This document shows, piece by piece, positions 8,704 through 16,480 of a stretch of DNA of 64,000 bases (position 1 is the stretch's first letter; each line of letters begins with the position of its first letter). The stretch is from contig NZ_CP064703.1 in assembly GCF_023101085.1 (NCBI RefSeq), positions 2,356,001 through 2,420,000 on the forward strand, read 5' to 3'. The notes under the pieces are model-generated. The model saw only the letters and a list, made by a program, of their open reading frames with translations. It was not told the DNA's origin and did no database searches. Source of the stretch: Bradyrhizobium sp. 170 (GTDB taxonomy: Bacteria; Pseudomonadota; Alphaproteobacteria; Rhizobiales; Xanthobacteraceae). A program made the translations under genes and the position numbers.

Positions 8704-9633
8704 TCACAGCGTGATCTCCGTTCCATCGGCGGGAATCTGCCAGCCCGCCTGTTCCAGTTCCTTTCGCTCGTCCGAGCCGGAGAGCAAAGCGGGGTTGGAG
8801 TTGTTGATATGCAGGAACAACCTGCGGCCGATGTCGAGGCCGGCAAGGCTCTCGATCGCTCCATGTTCGCCCGACATTGAAATATGGCCCATCCCATGTC
8901 CCGTCTTGGTGCCGAGCCCCTGGACGATCAATTCGTCGTCGCGCCACACGGTGCCGTCGAAGAAGACCAGCGCGGCGCCCGCCAGGCGCGATTTGAGATC
9001 GTCGGTTACATCAGCGCAGGCGGCCAGGAAATAGAAGTACTTGCCGGTGCGCTTGTCCAGAATCCGCAAGCCCAGCGTATCGCCTGCGGCATCGCCGCCG
9101 GCCGGATGCGCCTTGCCTTCGAGATACCACGCGCCCTTGCCGGGAACCGCGAAGGGAAGGATTTCCATGCCGGATGGCGGGCCGTCGGGCAAGGCGGGCT
9201 CGAACGCCCTGTCGACCTCGATCGGCCGCCGCTTCACGTTGTTTTCGCCCAGCACGTTAAAGATGCTGTTGGATCGCAAAATCGCAAGGACCCGCTCATG
9301 CGCATAGAGCGTGAAGGGTGAACCCTCGCGCATCGACAACAGTCCTGCGACCGCGTCGATTTCGCCATTGGTCAGGATCACGCCGGCGATCGGGCTGTGC
9401 CTGAGCTGTCCGGCTTTGGGGTGAAGCTGCGGCGTCGCGATCACCTGCTGGCGCAGGTCAGGCGAGGCGTTGATGAGATACCAGTGCGCACCATCGGCGC
9501 TGACCGCAATCGAGGCCTGGGTACTGCGCAGCTCAGGACGGTCGCTTCGTGCCTTCCGGCACACCGGACATCCGCAGTTCCACTGCGGGACACCGCCGCC
9601 GGCCGCGGCGCCCAGGACGACGACGCGAAGCAT
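8704..9633 (-). CDS. pqqB: PQQ biosynthesis protein PqqB
   Basis: 309 residues with the metallo-beta-lactamase-like fold of PqqB. The N terminus MLRVVVLGAAAGGGVPQWNC and the early cysteines (CGCPVCRKAR) are diagnostic, followed by SIAVSADGAHWYLINASPDL. Family knowledge: PqqB hydroxylates the tyrosine of the cross-linked Glu-Tyr intermediate. It follows pqqA with a gap of 144 bp and runs directly into pqqC. Confidence 0.96.
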   Translation of the reverse strand: MLRVVVLGAAAGGGVPQWNCGCPVCRKARSDRPELRSTQASIAVSADGAHWYLINASPDLRQQVIATPQLHPKAGQLRHSPIAGVILTNGEIDAVAGLLSMREGSPFTLYAHERVLAILRSNSIFNVLGENNVKRRPIEVDRAFEPALPDGPPSGMEILPFAVPGKGAWYLEGKAHPAGGDAAGDTLGLRILDKRTGKYFYFLAACADVTDDLKSRLAGAALVFFDGTVWRDDELIVQGLGTKTGHGMGHISMSGEHGAIESLAGLDIGRRLFLHINNSNPALLSGSDERKELEQAGWQIPADGTEITL

Positions 9634-9777
9634 GATCCGTCTCCTGGAGATTCCAAACTTGAAGACACAACTGAATTACAAACGCCGCAAAGTGGACACC
9701 GGCGTCAGACACAGTTCCGCTATCGGAACGTGTCAGGCCCGGAGGTCCACCTGCGTGAGATATGAAACGCGCTACCC

Positions 9778-9858
9778 TTACTTGCGCGTGGCGCACATAT
9801 ACATGTTGATTTCCATGCCGACCGATACTTCGACGATTTTCGGCGTCTTCCAAGCCAT
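9778..9858 (-). CDS. pqqA: PQQ precursor peptide PqqA (26 aa)
   Basis: A 26-residue reading frame on the minus strand: it begins MAWKTPKIVEVSVGMEIN and ends with MYMCATRK before TAA at 9778-9780. The residues that become PQQ, Glu16 and Tyr20, are in the required E-x-x-x-Y spacing. A strong ribosome-binding sequence (AGGGAGAGG) lies just before the ATG at 9858. It is the first gene of the operon and the ribosomally made substrate for PqqD/PqqE. It is below most gene-calling length limits, so automatic annotation may miss it. Confidence 0.97.
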   Translation of the reverse strand: MAWKTPKIVEVSVGMEINMYMCATRK

Positions 9859-10165
9859 TTGCCTCTCCCTTTTGGTACCGGGCGAACTCCGCCCTTCCAG
9901 GGTAAGGTACTGCGGATCAAAAAGTTCGCCAGTTAAATCTTTTGCCTGGAACCCCATTTGTTTATGCTGCGCCGCAAAGGGATTTCACGGGGTTGTGTGG
10001 AGGGTCTCGGTCAAAACGGCGTGGGATCAAGCCTTTCGCGGTTGTTCGCACCGCTGCGAATGACAATTCTGGGTGTGACGGAGCGCTGCCGGCTCCGGAT
10101 AAAGAACTTGTGAGTTAGTGACGGCCTCCGGCTGCGGGGCCTCAACAGGAGCCAGGTTTCCGCCG
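9859..10165. other. Intergenic region with the divergent pqq and DUF6894 promoters
   Basis: No gene seen. The leftward pqq promoter must lie in the first 100-150 bp; there is a short dyad (GGGCG 9880-9884, CGCCC 9890-9894) in the pqqA leader but no convincing consensus promoter. The right part must serve the rightward small gene. Confidence 0.5.
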
Positions 10166-10423
10166 ATGCCGCGATATTACTTCAACACCCGTATCGGCGA
10201 TGAGCTGATTTCCGATCCCGACGGCGAAGTGCTCGTCGATCCCGACCGCGCCTGGGAAATGGCGCGCGCCATGATCCGGGAACTGCTCAAGACCGACGGC
10301 GCCGATGGCGCGCTGTTGAGCGCGATCATCGAGGTGACCGACGACGATGGCGAGATCGTGCTGGAGTTTCCGTTCGCGGAAGCGATCCTCGATGCCCCCG
10401 GCGCCTCGGTTACGAAGCACTGA
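10166..10423 (+). CDS. DUF6894-type small protein
   Basis: 85 residues: MPRYYFNTRIGDELISDPDG at the start, a helical middle (AWEMARAMIRELL) and an acidic strand region (VTDDDGEIVLEFPFAEAI). The MPRYYFxxR...D..G pattern is that of DUF6894 proteins, which are very common in Bradyrhizobium and have no known function. Start ATG 10166 matches the family's N terminus; an upstream in-frame start would add a low-complexity leader. It stands alone. Confidence 0.75.
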   Translation: MPRYYFNTRIGDELISDPDGEVLVDPDRAWEMARAMIRELLKTDGADGALLSAIIEVTDDDGEIVLEFPFAEAILDAPGASVTKH

Positions 10424-10602
10424 CATGCGATGAGGCCGACCGGTAGCGGCCGACCATTCGGCCAACGCAGTTTCCGGGATGCATGTTTCCGGTTGCGTTT
10501 TGACGGAAAAATATCGGAGATTGCCGTCCGGAAAGCCACCAGCGTCGGCACCCTCATGTGCCGCGTGTCGAGAAATGGCTTCCGCCCAGGGGAGAAACGC
10601 CC

Positions 10603-11886
10603 ATGATAAGTCATTCGTCGACGCCGCGCAGCCTGTTGCTGGCCGGTGCCTTCTTCAGTGCGTTCACGCTTAGCGCCGCTGCCCAACAGCCTGCCGCACC
10701 GCCTGCTGCCGGCGCCCCGCCTGCGGCCGCGCCCGCACTTCCGCCGGGGTCTCCGTTGATCGGGCGCCCCGCCGGCAACGAAGCCGCCGCCAAGCTCGCG
10801 CCGAATGCGCCGCCGCCGATACCCGCGGCGCCGGACAAGCTGCCGACAGCGAAGCTCAAAGTGCCGGCCGGCTTCAACATCGAGGTCTATGCCGCCGGCA
10901 TGGCGAACGCGCGCTCGCTCGCCATGGGCGACAAGGGCACGGTGTTTGTCGGCAGCCGCCTGGTCGACAAGGTCTATGCCATCGTCAACAAGGACGGCAA
11001 GCGCGAGGTCAAGGTGCTGGCCTCCGGCCTCTACCGTCCGAACGGTCTCGCCTTCAAGGATGGCACGCTCTACATCGCCGAGCTGTCGAAGGTCTCCAAG
11101 ATCGAGAAGGTTGAAGACAATCTCGACAACCCGCCGAAGCCGACACTGATCTATGACAAGCTCCCAAAGGACGAGGCCCATGGCTGGAAGTTCATCGGCA
11201 TCGGTCCCGACAACAAACTCTACGTTCCGGTCGGCCAGCCCGGCAACAATTTGCTGCATAGCGACGATCACGGCCAGATCCGCCGGATGAACCTGGACGG
11301 CTCAGATGCGGAAGTGATCGCCAGGGGCGTTCGCCAGACCGTCGGCTTCGACTGGCATCCAGCGACCAAGCAGCTCTACTTCACCGACAACGGGCGCGAC
11401 TGGATGTCGGAAGACGTGCCCGAGGACGAACTGAACCGTATCACCAAGGTCGGCGAACATTTCGGCGCGCCGTTCTGCCTGCAGGGCAACATCGTCGACC
11501 CCGAATTCGGCTGGGGTAAATCCTGCAGCGAATACACTGCCCCGGTTGGCCTGCTGGGCCCGCATTCCGCAGCGCTGGGCATGCGGTTCTACACCGGCAG
11601 CATGTTCCCGAAGAGCTACAAGAACGTGGCCATCATCGCCCGGCACGGCTCCTGGAACAGGTCCAAGAAGGTCGGCGGTGACGTCGTCGTCGCCAAGCTG
11701 AACAAGGACGGCACGATGAAGTCGATGGAGCCGCTCGTCACCGGCTTCCTGGAAGACAACAAGTATATCGGCCGCCCGGTCGATGTGCTGCCGATGAAGG
11801 ATGGCTCGGTGCTGGTCTCCGACGACTGGAACGGCGCCGTCTACCGCATCACCTACGGCAAGCAGAAGGTGGCGGGGAAGCAGTAG
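10603..11886 (+). CDS. Sorbosone dehydrogenase-type periplasmic beta-propeller, probably PQQ-dependent
   Basis: 427 residues. A signal peptide (SLLLAGAFFSAFTLSAAAQQ) is followed by a Pro/Ala-rich linker to about residue 75, then a six-bladed propeller of the L-sorbosone/glucose dehydrogenase (GDH/SGDH-like) family: VPAGFNIEVYAAGMANARSL, GLYRPNGLAF, GQPGNNLLHSDDHGQIRRMN, GVRQTVGFDWHP, FTDNGRDWMSEDVPEDELN and ARHGSWNRSKKVGGDV. Related enzymes oxidise sugars or aldehydes with PQQ and pass electrons to a c-type cytochrome. ATG 10603 has an AGGGGAG ribosome-binding site. The pqq operon just upstream and the cytochrome c gene just downstream support a PQQ role; the substrate is unknown. Confidence 0.85.
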   Translation: MISHSSTPRSLLLAGAFFSAFTLSAAAQQPAAPPAAGAPPAAAPALPPGSPLIGRPAGNEAAAKLAPNAPPPIPAAPDKLPTAKLKVPAGFNIEVYAAGMANARSLAMGDKGTVFVGSRLVDKVYAIVNKDGKREVKVLASGLYRPNGLAFKDGTLYIAELSKVSKIEKVEDNLDNPPKPTLIYDKLPKDEAHGWKFIGIGPDNKLYVPVGQPGNNLLHSDDHGQIRRMNLDGSDAEVIARGVRQTVGFDWHPATKQLYFTDNGRDWMSEDVPEDELNRITKVGEHFGAPFCLQGNIVDPEFGWGKSCSEYTAPVGLLGPHSAALGMRFYTGSMFPKSYKNVAIIARHGSWNRSKKVGGDVVVAKLNKDGTMKSMEPLVTGFLEDNKYIGRPVDVLPMKDGSVLVSDDWNGAVYRITYGKQKVAGKQ

Positions 11887-11909
11887 CTACCTCAAGTGAT
11901 CTCTCACTT

Positions 11910-12013
11910 CGTGATGGCCGGGCTGAAGCGCGTCTTCGCGCAGATGTCCCGGCTATCCACGTCTTCGTTGCCTGGATCAGTCAAACATGGATGCCTGGCC
12001 TAAGGCGGGCACA
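11910..12013. repeat. Palindromic intergenic repeat (GCCGGGC/CCACGTC type)
   Basis: The spacer between the dehydrogenase and the cytochrome contains the mosaic GTGATGGCCGGGCTGAAGCG, CGTCTTCGCGCAGATGTCCC and ATCCACGTCTTCG, matching blocks of the fuller element at 50930-51040. It is a degenerate copy of the same REP-like family. Confidence 0.7.
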
Positions 12014-12040
12014 ACGAGTTCAGCTGAAAAGTGCTTATCT

Positions 12041-12607
12041 ATGCGTAAGATAATGATAGCGCTGATGTTTGCCTCCATCACGTTCTCTGCAGGTGCAGAG
12101 ACCATTGAGGAGCGCGCCGCGCCTTGCCTGGCCTGTCACGGCGAGAAGGGCCAATCCGAGACCGAGAATACCCCCTCGCTTGGCGGCCAGCAGGCGCCGT
12201 ACACGCTGATCCAGCTCTTCATGTTCCGCGAGAAGTTGCGCACCTTCGAGCCGATGAACGAGATGGCGAAGGTGCTGACCGACGATGATCTTCGCGTGTT
12301 TTCTGAATTCATCGCCAAGCTGCCGAAGCCGGCACCGCCGGCTGACGCCGGCGAGTCTGCGCGGCTGCAGCGGGGGCAGACGCTGGTGCAGCAGCACCGC
12401 TGCGACACCTGCCACAATCCTGATCTTTCCGGCAAGGAGAACGTCGCGCGCATCGCCAACCAGCGCGAGGACTACCTCGCCAAGACCCTTGCCGAGTACA
12501 AGGACAACAGCCGCCATGGTTACGATGGCAGCATGGCCGACGTGATGGCCCCGATCGCAGCAGAGCAGATATCCGATCTCGCCCATTACATCGCCCGTAT
12601 GCGCTAG
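12041..12607 (+). CDS. Dihaem cytochrome c (c4-like), secreted
   Basis: 188 residues with a signal peptide ([20 protein letters not shown]) and two CxxCH haem sites: Cys29-Cys32-His33 (CLACH) and Cys121-Cys124-His125 (CDTCH). Two c-type domains in tandem, each with a distal Met candidate, resemble cytochrome c4 and the cytochrome partners of periplasmic dehydrogenases. Start ATG 12041 gives a clean signal peptide. Its position directly after the sorbosone dehydrogenase suggests it accepts electrons from that enzyme and passes them to a terminal oxidase. Confidence 0.88.
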   Translation: MRKIMIALMFASITFSAGAETIEERAAPCLACHGEKGQSETENTPSLGGQQAPYTLIQLFMFREKLRTFEPMNEMAKVLTDDDLRVFSEFIAKLPKPAPPADAGESARLQRGQTLVQQHRCDTCHNPDLSGKENVARIANQREDYLAKTLAEYKDNSRHGYDGSMADVMAPIAAEQISDLAHYIARMR

Positions 12608-12610
12608 CTT

Positions 12611-12751
12611 AACCTCGCCCCGCTTGCGGGGAGAGGTCGGATCGCCATCGGCGATCCGGGTGAGGGGGTACAGGTCTCACCAATTGGCGGCAGTGCTCGC
12701 GGATAGAGCCCCTCACCCCGACCCTCTCCCCGTGAAGAACGGGGAGAGGGA
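12611..12751. repeat. Composite palindromic repeat (CCTCACCCC/TCTCCCC family)
   Basis: Three nested hairpins: CTCGCCCCGC pairing with GCGGGGAGAG-like sequence, GGATCGCC with GGCGATCC, and TCTCCCC with GGGGAGA. Outer GGGTGAGGGG and CCCCTCACCCC pair with each other. This is a widespread intergenic mosaic element in Bradyrhizobium and relatives. It may also end transcription of the cytochrome gene. Confidence 0.8.
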
Positions 12752-12815
12752 GCAACGCTCGGACGGCGGGCCCGCTGGCGTTGCCCTGCGCCCGGCGCTG
12801 GGCTTTTGATTTGAC

Positions 12816-12859
12816 GCGTTTTCTTGGCGCGAACCGGTTTCCACTTCGCTGGAAAACGC
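12816..12859. repeat. Short rhizobial intergenic repeat with GCGTTTTC/GAAAACGC arms
   Basis: GCGTTTTC (12816-12823) and GAAAACGC (12852-12859) bracket GCGAACCGGTTTCCACTTCG. I recognise this as a common rhizobial intergenic repeat from memory. It lies immediately before the amidase gene. Confidence 0.7.
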
Positions 12860-12892
12860 TCTAAAAGGGCGCCAATCGATATGGAGTTTTGC

Positions 12893-14284
12893 ATGCAGGA
12901 TCTATGGCGCCTGTCGGCCGCGGAAATGGCTTCGCTGATCAGGTCGAAAAAAGTTTCGGCGAAGGAGGCGGCGACCGCGGCGCTGGCGCGGCTGGACGCG
13001 GTCAACCCCAAAATCAACGCCGTGGTCGACCACAGGCCTGAGGATGTCCTGGCGCAGGCTTTCGCCGTCGATGCCGCGATCGGGCGCGGCGAAGACACCG
13101 GTCCCCTTGGCGGCGTACCTGTCACGGTGAAGGTCAATATCGACCAGGAAGGCTTTGCCACCACCAACGGGCTGAAGCTGCAGCGCGACGCCATCGCCAA
13201 GAGCAACAGCCCCGTGATCGACAATTTGCGCAAATCCGGCGCCGTCATCCTGGGACGCACCAATTGCCCGGCGTTCTCCTATCGCTGGTTCACCACCAAC
13301 CTCATTCATGGCGACACCAAAAACCCGCGCGATCCCGGCATCACGCCGGGCGGCTCGTCTGGCGGGGCGGGGGCGGCGGTCGCGGCCGGCATCGGGCATA
13401 TCGCGCACGGCACTGACATCGCAGGATCGATCCGCTATCCGGCTTACGCCTGCGGCGTGCATGGCCTGCGGCCGACCATGGGACGGATCGCGGCGTTCAA
13501 CGCGGCGCTTCCCGAACGGCCGATCGGGCCGCAGATCAGCGCGGTCTCCGGTCCGCTGGCCCGCACCATCGGCGATATCAGGATCGCGCTGGCTGCGATG
13601 GCGGCAAGGGATTATCGCGATCCCTGGTGGGTGCCGGCGCCGCTCGAAGGCCCGGCGATGCCCAAGCGCGTCGCGATGTGCCTCAACCCGGATGGCCTCG
13701 ATCCCGTCCCCGAGGTGAAGGCCGCGGTTGCCGATGCCGGCAAGCGTCTGGCGCGCGCGGGCTGGATCGTCGAGGAAATCGCCAACACGCCGCCGCTGCG
13801 CGAGGCCGCCGATCTGCAGACGAAACTCTGGCTCGGCGATGGTTATGAGGCGCAACTGGAAGCCGCCGAGCGCGAAGGCGATCCCGGCGCGCTGGCCTGC
13901 CTGCGCGGCAACCGCGCAAAAGTGCATCCGTTCGACCTGTCGAAGGCGCTGACGCGGCGCGCGACGCTGACGCGCGAATGGCTGGCGTTCTTTGAAAAGT
14001 ATCCCGTGCTGCTGATGCCGGTATCGGGCGAATTGCCGTTCCCCGATCAACTCGACCGCAAGGACGAGGCGTCGTTTGCGCGCGTCTGGCATGCGCAATT
14101 GCCGCAGATTGCCATTCCCTTCATGGGGCTTCCCGGGCTAACGGTCTCGACTGGATTGGTCGGACGCGTGCCTGTTGGCGTGCAACTGGTTTCCGGCCGT
14201 TACCGCGAGGATTTATGCCTTGCTGCCGGCGAGGCGATCGAAGCCGGCGGAACGCCGTCGGCGGCGATTGATCCGGCGGGCTAA
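12893..14284 (+). CDS. Amidase signature family hydrolase
   Basis: 463 residues. The Ser-Ser-Lys triad is in place: Lys80 (GVPVTVKVN), the cis-Ser Ser155 in PGGSSGGAGAAVAAG, and the nucleophile Ser179 in GTDIAGSIRYPA. These enzymes cleave carboxamides in the cytoplasm; the substrate cannot be told from sequence. I prefer ATG 12893 (MQDLWRLSAAEM) because a GGAG lies 8 nt upstream; ATG 12881 would add four residues. It is not GatA: no GatB/C neighbours. The glutathione peroxidase gene follows 15 bp later and is probably in the same operon. Confidence 0.88.
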   Translation: MQDLWRLSAAEMASLIRSKKVSAKEAATAALARLDAVNPKINAVVDHRPEDVLAQAFAVDAAIGRGEDTGPLGGVPVTVKVNIDQEGFATTNGLKLQRDAIAKSNSPVIDNLRKSGAVILGRTNCPAFSYRWFTTNLIHGDTKNPRDPGITPGGSSGGAGAAVAAGIGHIAHGTDIAGSIRYPAYACGVHGLRPTMGRIAAFNAALPERPIGPQISAVSGPLARTIGDIRIALAAMAARDYRDPWWVPAPLEGPAMPKRVAMCLNPDGLDPVPEVKAAVADAGKRLARAGWIVEEIANTPPLREAADLQTKLWLGDGYEAQLEAAEREGDPGALACLRGNRAKVHPFDLSKALTRRATLTREWLAFFEKYPVLLMPVSGELPFPDQLDRKDEASFARVWHAQLPQIAIPFMGLPGLTVSTGLVGRVPVGVQLVSGRYREDLCLAAGEAIEAGGTPSAAIDPAG

Positions 14285-14299
14285 TTTCGAAAGAACACG

Positions 14300-14776
14300 A
14301 TGCCAGGCATTTATGATTTTACGGCGCAGTCGCTCGCCGGCGAAGAGGTGCCGCTGAAGCGGTTTGAAGGTCAGGTGCTCCTGATCGTCAACACCGCGAG
14401 CGCCTGCGGGTTCACGCCGCAATACAAGGGTCTCGAGCAATTGCAACGCGAACTGGCGTCGCGTGGCTTTGCGGTGCTCGGCTTTCCCTGCAACCAGTTC
14501 GGCGGGCAAGAGCCGGGCGATGCCAAACAGATCGGAGAGTTCTGCGAACGCAAATATGACGTGACGTTTCCGATGTTCGCCAAGATCGACGTCAACGGCA
14601 GCCACGCGCATCCGTTGTTCAACCATCTGAAGAATGAGAAATCGGGGCTGCTCGGTTCGTCGATCAAATGGAATTTCACCAAATTCCTGGTCGACCGATC
14701 GGGCAAGGTGGTCGGGCGCTATGCACCGACCGTGACCCCCGAGGGGCTACGAAGAGAAATCGAGGCACTGCTGTGA
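14300..14776 (+). CDS. Glutathione peroxidase-family thiol peroxidase
   Basis: 158 residues, cytoplasmic. Catalytic Cys36 lies in NTASACGFTP; the Gln of FPCNQFGGQEPG and Trp of KWNFTKFLVDR complete the conserved tetrad with an Asn. The family reduces hydroperoxides using glutathione or thioredoxin. The stop overlaps the GTG start of the next gene by 3 bases (GTGA), so the two are translationally coupled. Confidence 0.92.
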   Translation: MPGIYDFTAQSLAGEEVPLKRFEGQVLLIVNTASACGFTPQYKGLEQLQRELASRGFAVLGFPCNQFGGQEPGDAKQIGEFCERKYDVTFPMFAKIDVNGSHAHPLFNHLKNEKSGLLGSSIKWNFTKFLVDRSGKVVGRYAPTVTPEGLRREIEALL

Positions 14777-15042
14777 GCGAGACCAACAAAGCGATGAACG
14801 ACGAATTCCCCGACCGTCTTTCGGTCGATCCGAACAGCCCGTATTACAATGCCGATATCCTCGCGCGCGACGTCGGCATTCGCTTCAAGGGCGTCGAGAA
14901 GACCAATGTCGAGGAATATTGCATCAGCGAGGGCTGGGTGCGCGTCACCGCGGGCAACGCCAAGGACCGCTACGGCAACCCGCTGACGATCAAGGTGCAC
15001 GGCCCGGTCGAGCCGTATTTTCGCGATAAAGCGGGATCCTGA
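14773..15042 (+). CDS. DUF3297 family small protein
   Basis: 89 residues if translation starts at the GTG of 14773, which sits in a GTGA overlap with the peroxidase stop; ATG 14794 (MNDEFPDRLS) is the alternative. The core LSVDPNSPYYNADILARDVGIRFKG and EEYCISEGWVRV is that of DUF3297 (glutathione-peroxidase-associated) proteins. The fixed pairing with a glutathione peroxidase gene is known in proteobacteria, but the function is not. Confidence 0.8.
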   Translation: MSETNKAMNDEFPDRLSVDPNSPYYNADILARDVGIRFKGVEKTNVEEYCISEGWVRVTAGNAKDRYGNPLTIKVHGPVEPYFRDKAGS

Positions 15043-15055
15043 CGCGGTCTCTCGT

Positions 15056-15166
15056 CGTCATTGCCTGCGACAAACGCGAAGCGTTTGCGCAAGGGAGCGA
15101 AGCGACGAAGCAATCCATTCTTCCTCTTGCGGCGCTATGGATTGCTCCGCTTCGCTCGCAATGACG
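15056..15166. repeat. Palindromic repeat, AGCGAAGCAATCCAT family with CGAAGCGTTTGCG insert
   Basis: CGTCATTGC at one end and GCAATGACG at the other bracket GAAGCAATCCAT and its complement. An inner block (CAAACGCGAAGCGTTTGCGC, then AAGGGAGCGAAGCGAC) recurs in opposite orientation in the element at 37424-37532. The element is an open reading frame in phase with the following gene but is not thought to be translated. Confidence 0.85.
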
Positions 15167-15201
15167 GTGTAGAAGCAGCGTCACCACGAAAGCCATCCAC
15201 C

Positions 15202-16371
15202 GTGTCCGTCCGTATCGTCGACGTCTGCGAAATCACAAAACCGATCTCCTCGCCGATCCGCAACGCCTATATCGACTTCACCAAGATGACGACGAGCCTT
15301 GTCGCCGTCGTCACTGACGCCGTGCGCGACGGCAAGCGCGTGGTCGGCTACGGCTTCAACTCGAACGGCCGCTACGGGCAGGGCGGCCTGATCCGCGAAC
15401 GCTTTGCGCCGCGGCTGAAAGAGGCCGATCCCAAGAGCCTGCTCGATGCCGATGGCGGCAATCTCGATCCGGACAAGGTCTGGGCTGCCATCATGGCGAA
15501 CGAGAAGCCGGGCGGCCATGGCGAGCGCTCGGTCGCGGTGGGCACCATCGATATGGCGGTGTGGGATGCGGTGGCGAAGATCGCCGGCAAGCCGCTATTT
15601 CGTTTGCTCGCCGAGCGTCACGGCCTCAAGGCCGATCCGCGTGTGTTCGTATATGCCGCCGGCGGTTACTATTATCCCGGCAAGGATCTGTCGGCGTTGC
15701 GCGGCGAAATGCGCGGCTATCTCGACCGCGGCTATAACGTCGTGAAGATGAAGATCGGCGGGGCGCCGATCGCGGAAGATCGCGAGCGCATCGAAGCGGT
15801 GCTGAAGGAGATAGGCAAGGATGCGCAGCTCGCCGTCGACGCCAACGGCCGCTTCGACCTGGAGACCGCGATCGCGTATGCAAAAATGCTGCGGGAATAT
15901 CCGCTGTTCTGGTACGAGGAGGCCGGCGATCCCCTCGACTTCGCGCTGCAGGCCGCGTTGGCCGAATTCTATCCCGCGGCCATGGCGACCGGCGAAAACC
16001 TGTTCAGCCATCAGGACGCAAAGAATCTCATTCGCTATGGCGGCATGCGGCCGGATCGCGACTGGCTGCAGTTCGATTGCGCGCTGTCCTACGGCCTGTG
16101 CGAATACCAGCGCACGCTGGCGGTCCTGAGGACGCACGGCTGGTCGCCGAGCCGCTGCATTCCCCACGGGGGCCACCAGATGTCGCTCAATATCGCGGCG
16201 GGCCTCGGGCTGGGCGGCAACGAGAGCTATCCCGACCTGTTCCAGCCCTATGGCGGCTTCCCGGACGGCGTTCGTGTCGAAAACGGCCATATCACCATGC
16301 CCGATTTGCCGGGCATCGGGTTTGAGGGAAAATCCGATCTCTATGCGGAGATGAAGGCGCTGGCGGTGTGA
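15202..16371 (+). CDS. tarD: D-tartrate dehydratase, enolase superfamily
   Basis: 389 residues from a GTG start. Length and numbering match the characterised Bradyrhizobium japonicum enzyme, which dehydrates D-tartrate to oxaloacetate with Mg2+. The functional residues known for that protein fall at the same numbers here: Lys102, Lys184 (VVKMKIGG), metal ligands Asp213, Glu239 and Glu265 (TGENLF), and His322 (CIPHGGHQ). The reading frame continues upstream through the repeat element, but the family N terminus (SVRIVDVxEITKPISSPIRN) fixes the GTG at 15202. It stands alone with a serA-like gene 110 bp further on. The oxaloacetate would feed the TCA cycle. Confidence 0.95.
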   Translation: MSVRIVDVCEITKPISSPIRNAYIDFTKMTTSLVAVVTDAVRDGKRVVGYGFNSNGRYGQGGLIRERFAPRLKEADPKSLLDADGGNLDPDKVWAAIMANEKPGGHGERSVAVGTIDMAVWDAVAKIAGKPLFRLLAERHGLKADPRVFVYAAGGYYYPGKDLSALRGEMRGYLDRGYNVVKMKIGGAPIAEDRERIEAVLKEIGKDAQLAVDANGRFDLETAIAYAKMLREYPLFWYEEAGDPLDFALQAALAEFYPAAMATGENLFSHQDAKNLIRYGGMRPDRDWLQFDCALSYGLCEYQRTLAVLRTHGWSPSRCIPHGGHQMSLNIAAGLGLGGNESYPDLFQPYGGFPDGVRVENGHITMPDLPGIGFEGKSDLYAEMKALAV

Positions 16372-16480
16372 GCCTGGATCTCATAATTAGTGGCTTGGAC
16401 AGGAAATTCGGCTTGGCGCCGATAGTGGATTTCCAGGCCGTCAGCTTACCGATCATCTATCTCTGAAGGACGCCGCGATC

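Noticed and set aside
12893..14284. GatA subunit of the tRNA amidotransferase
   Set aside because: Only the general amidase signature is present, and there are no gatB or gatC neighbours.
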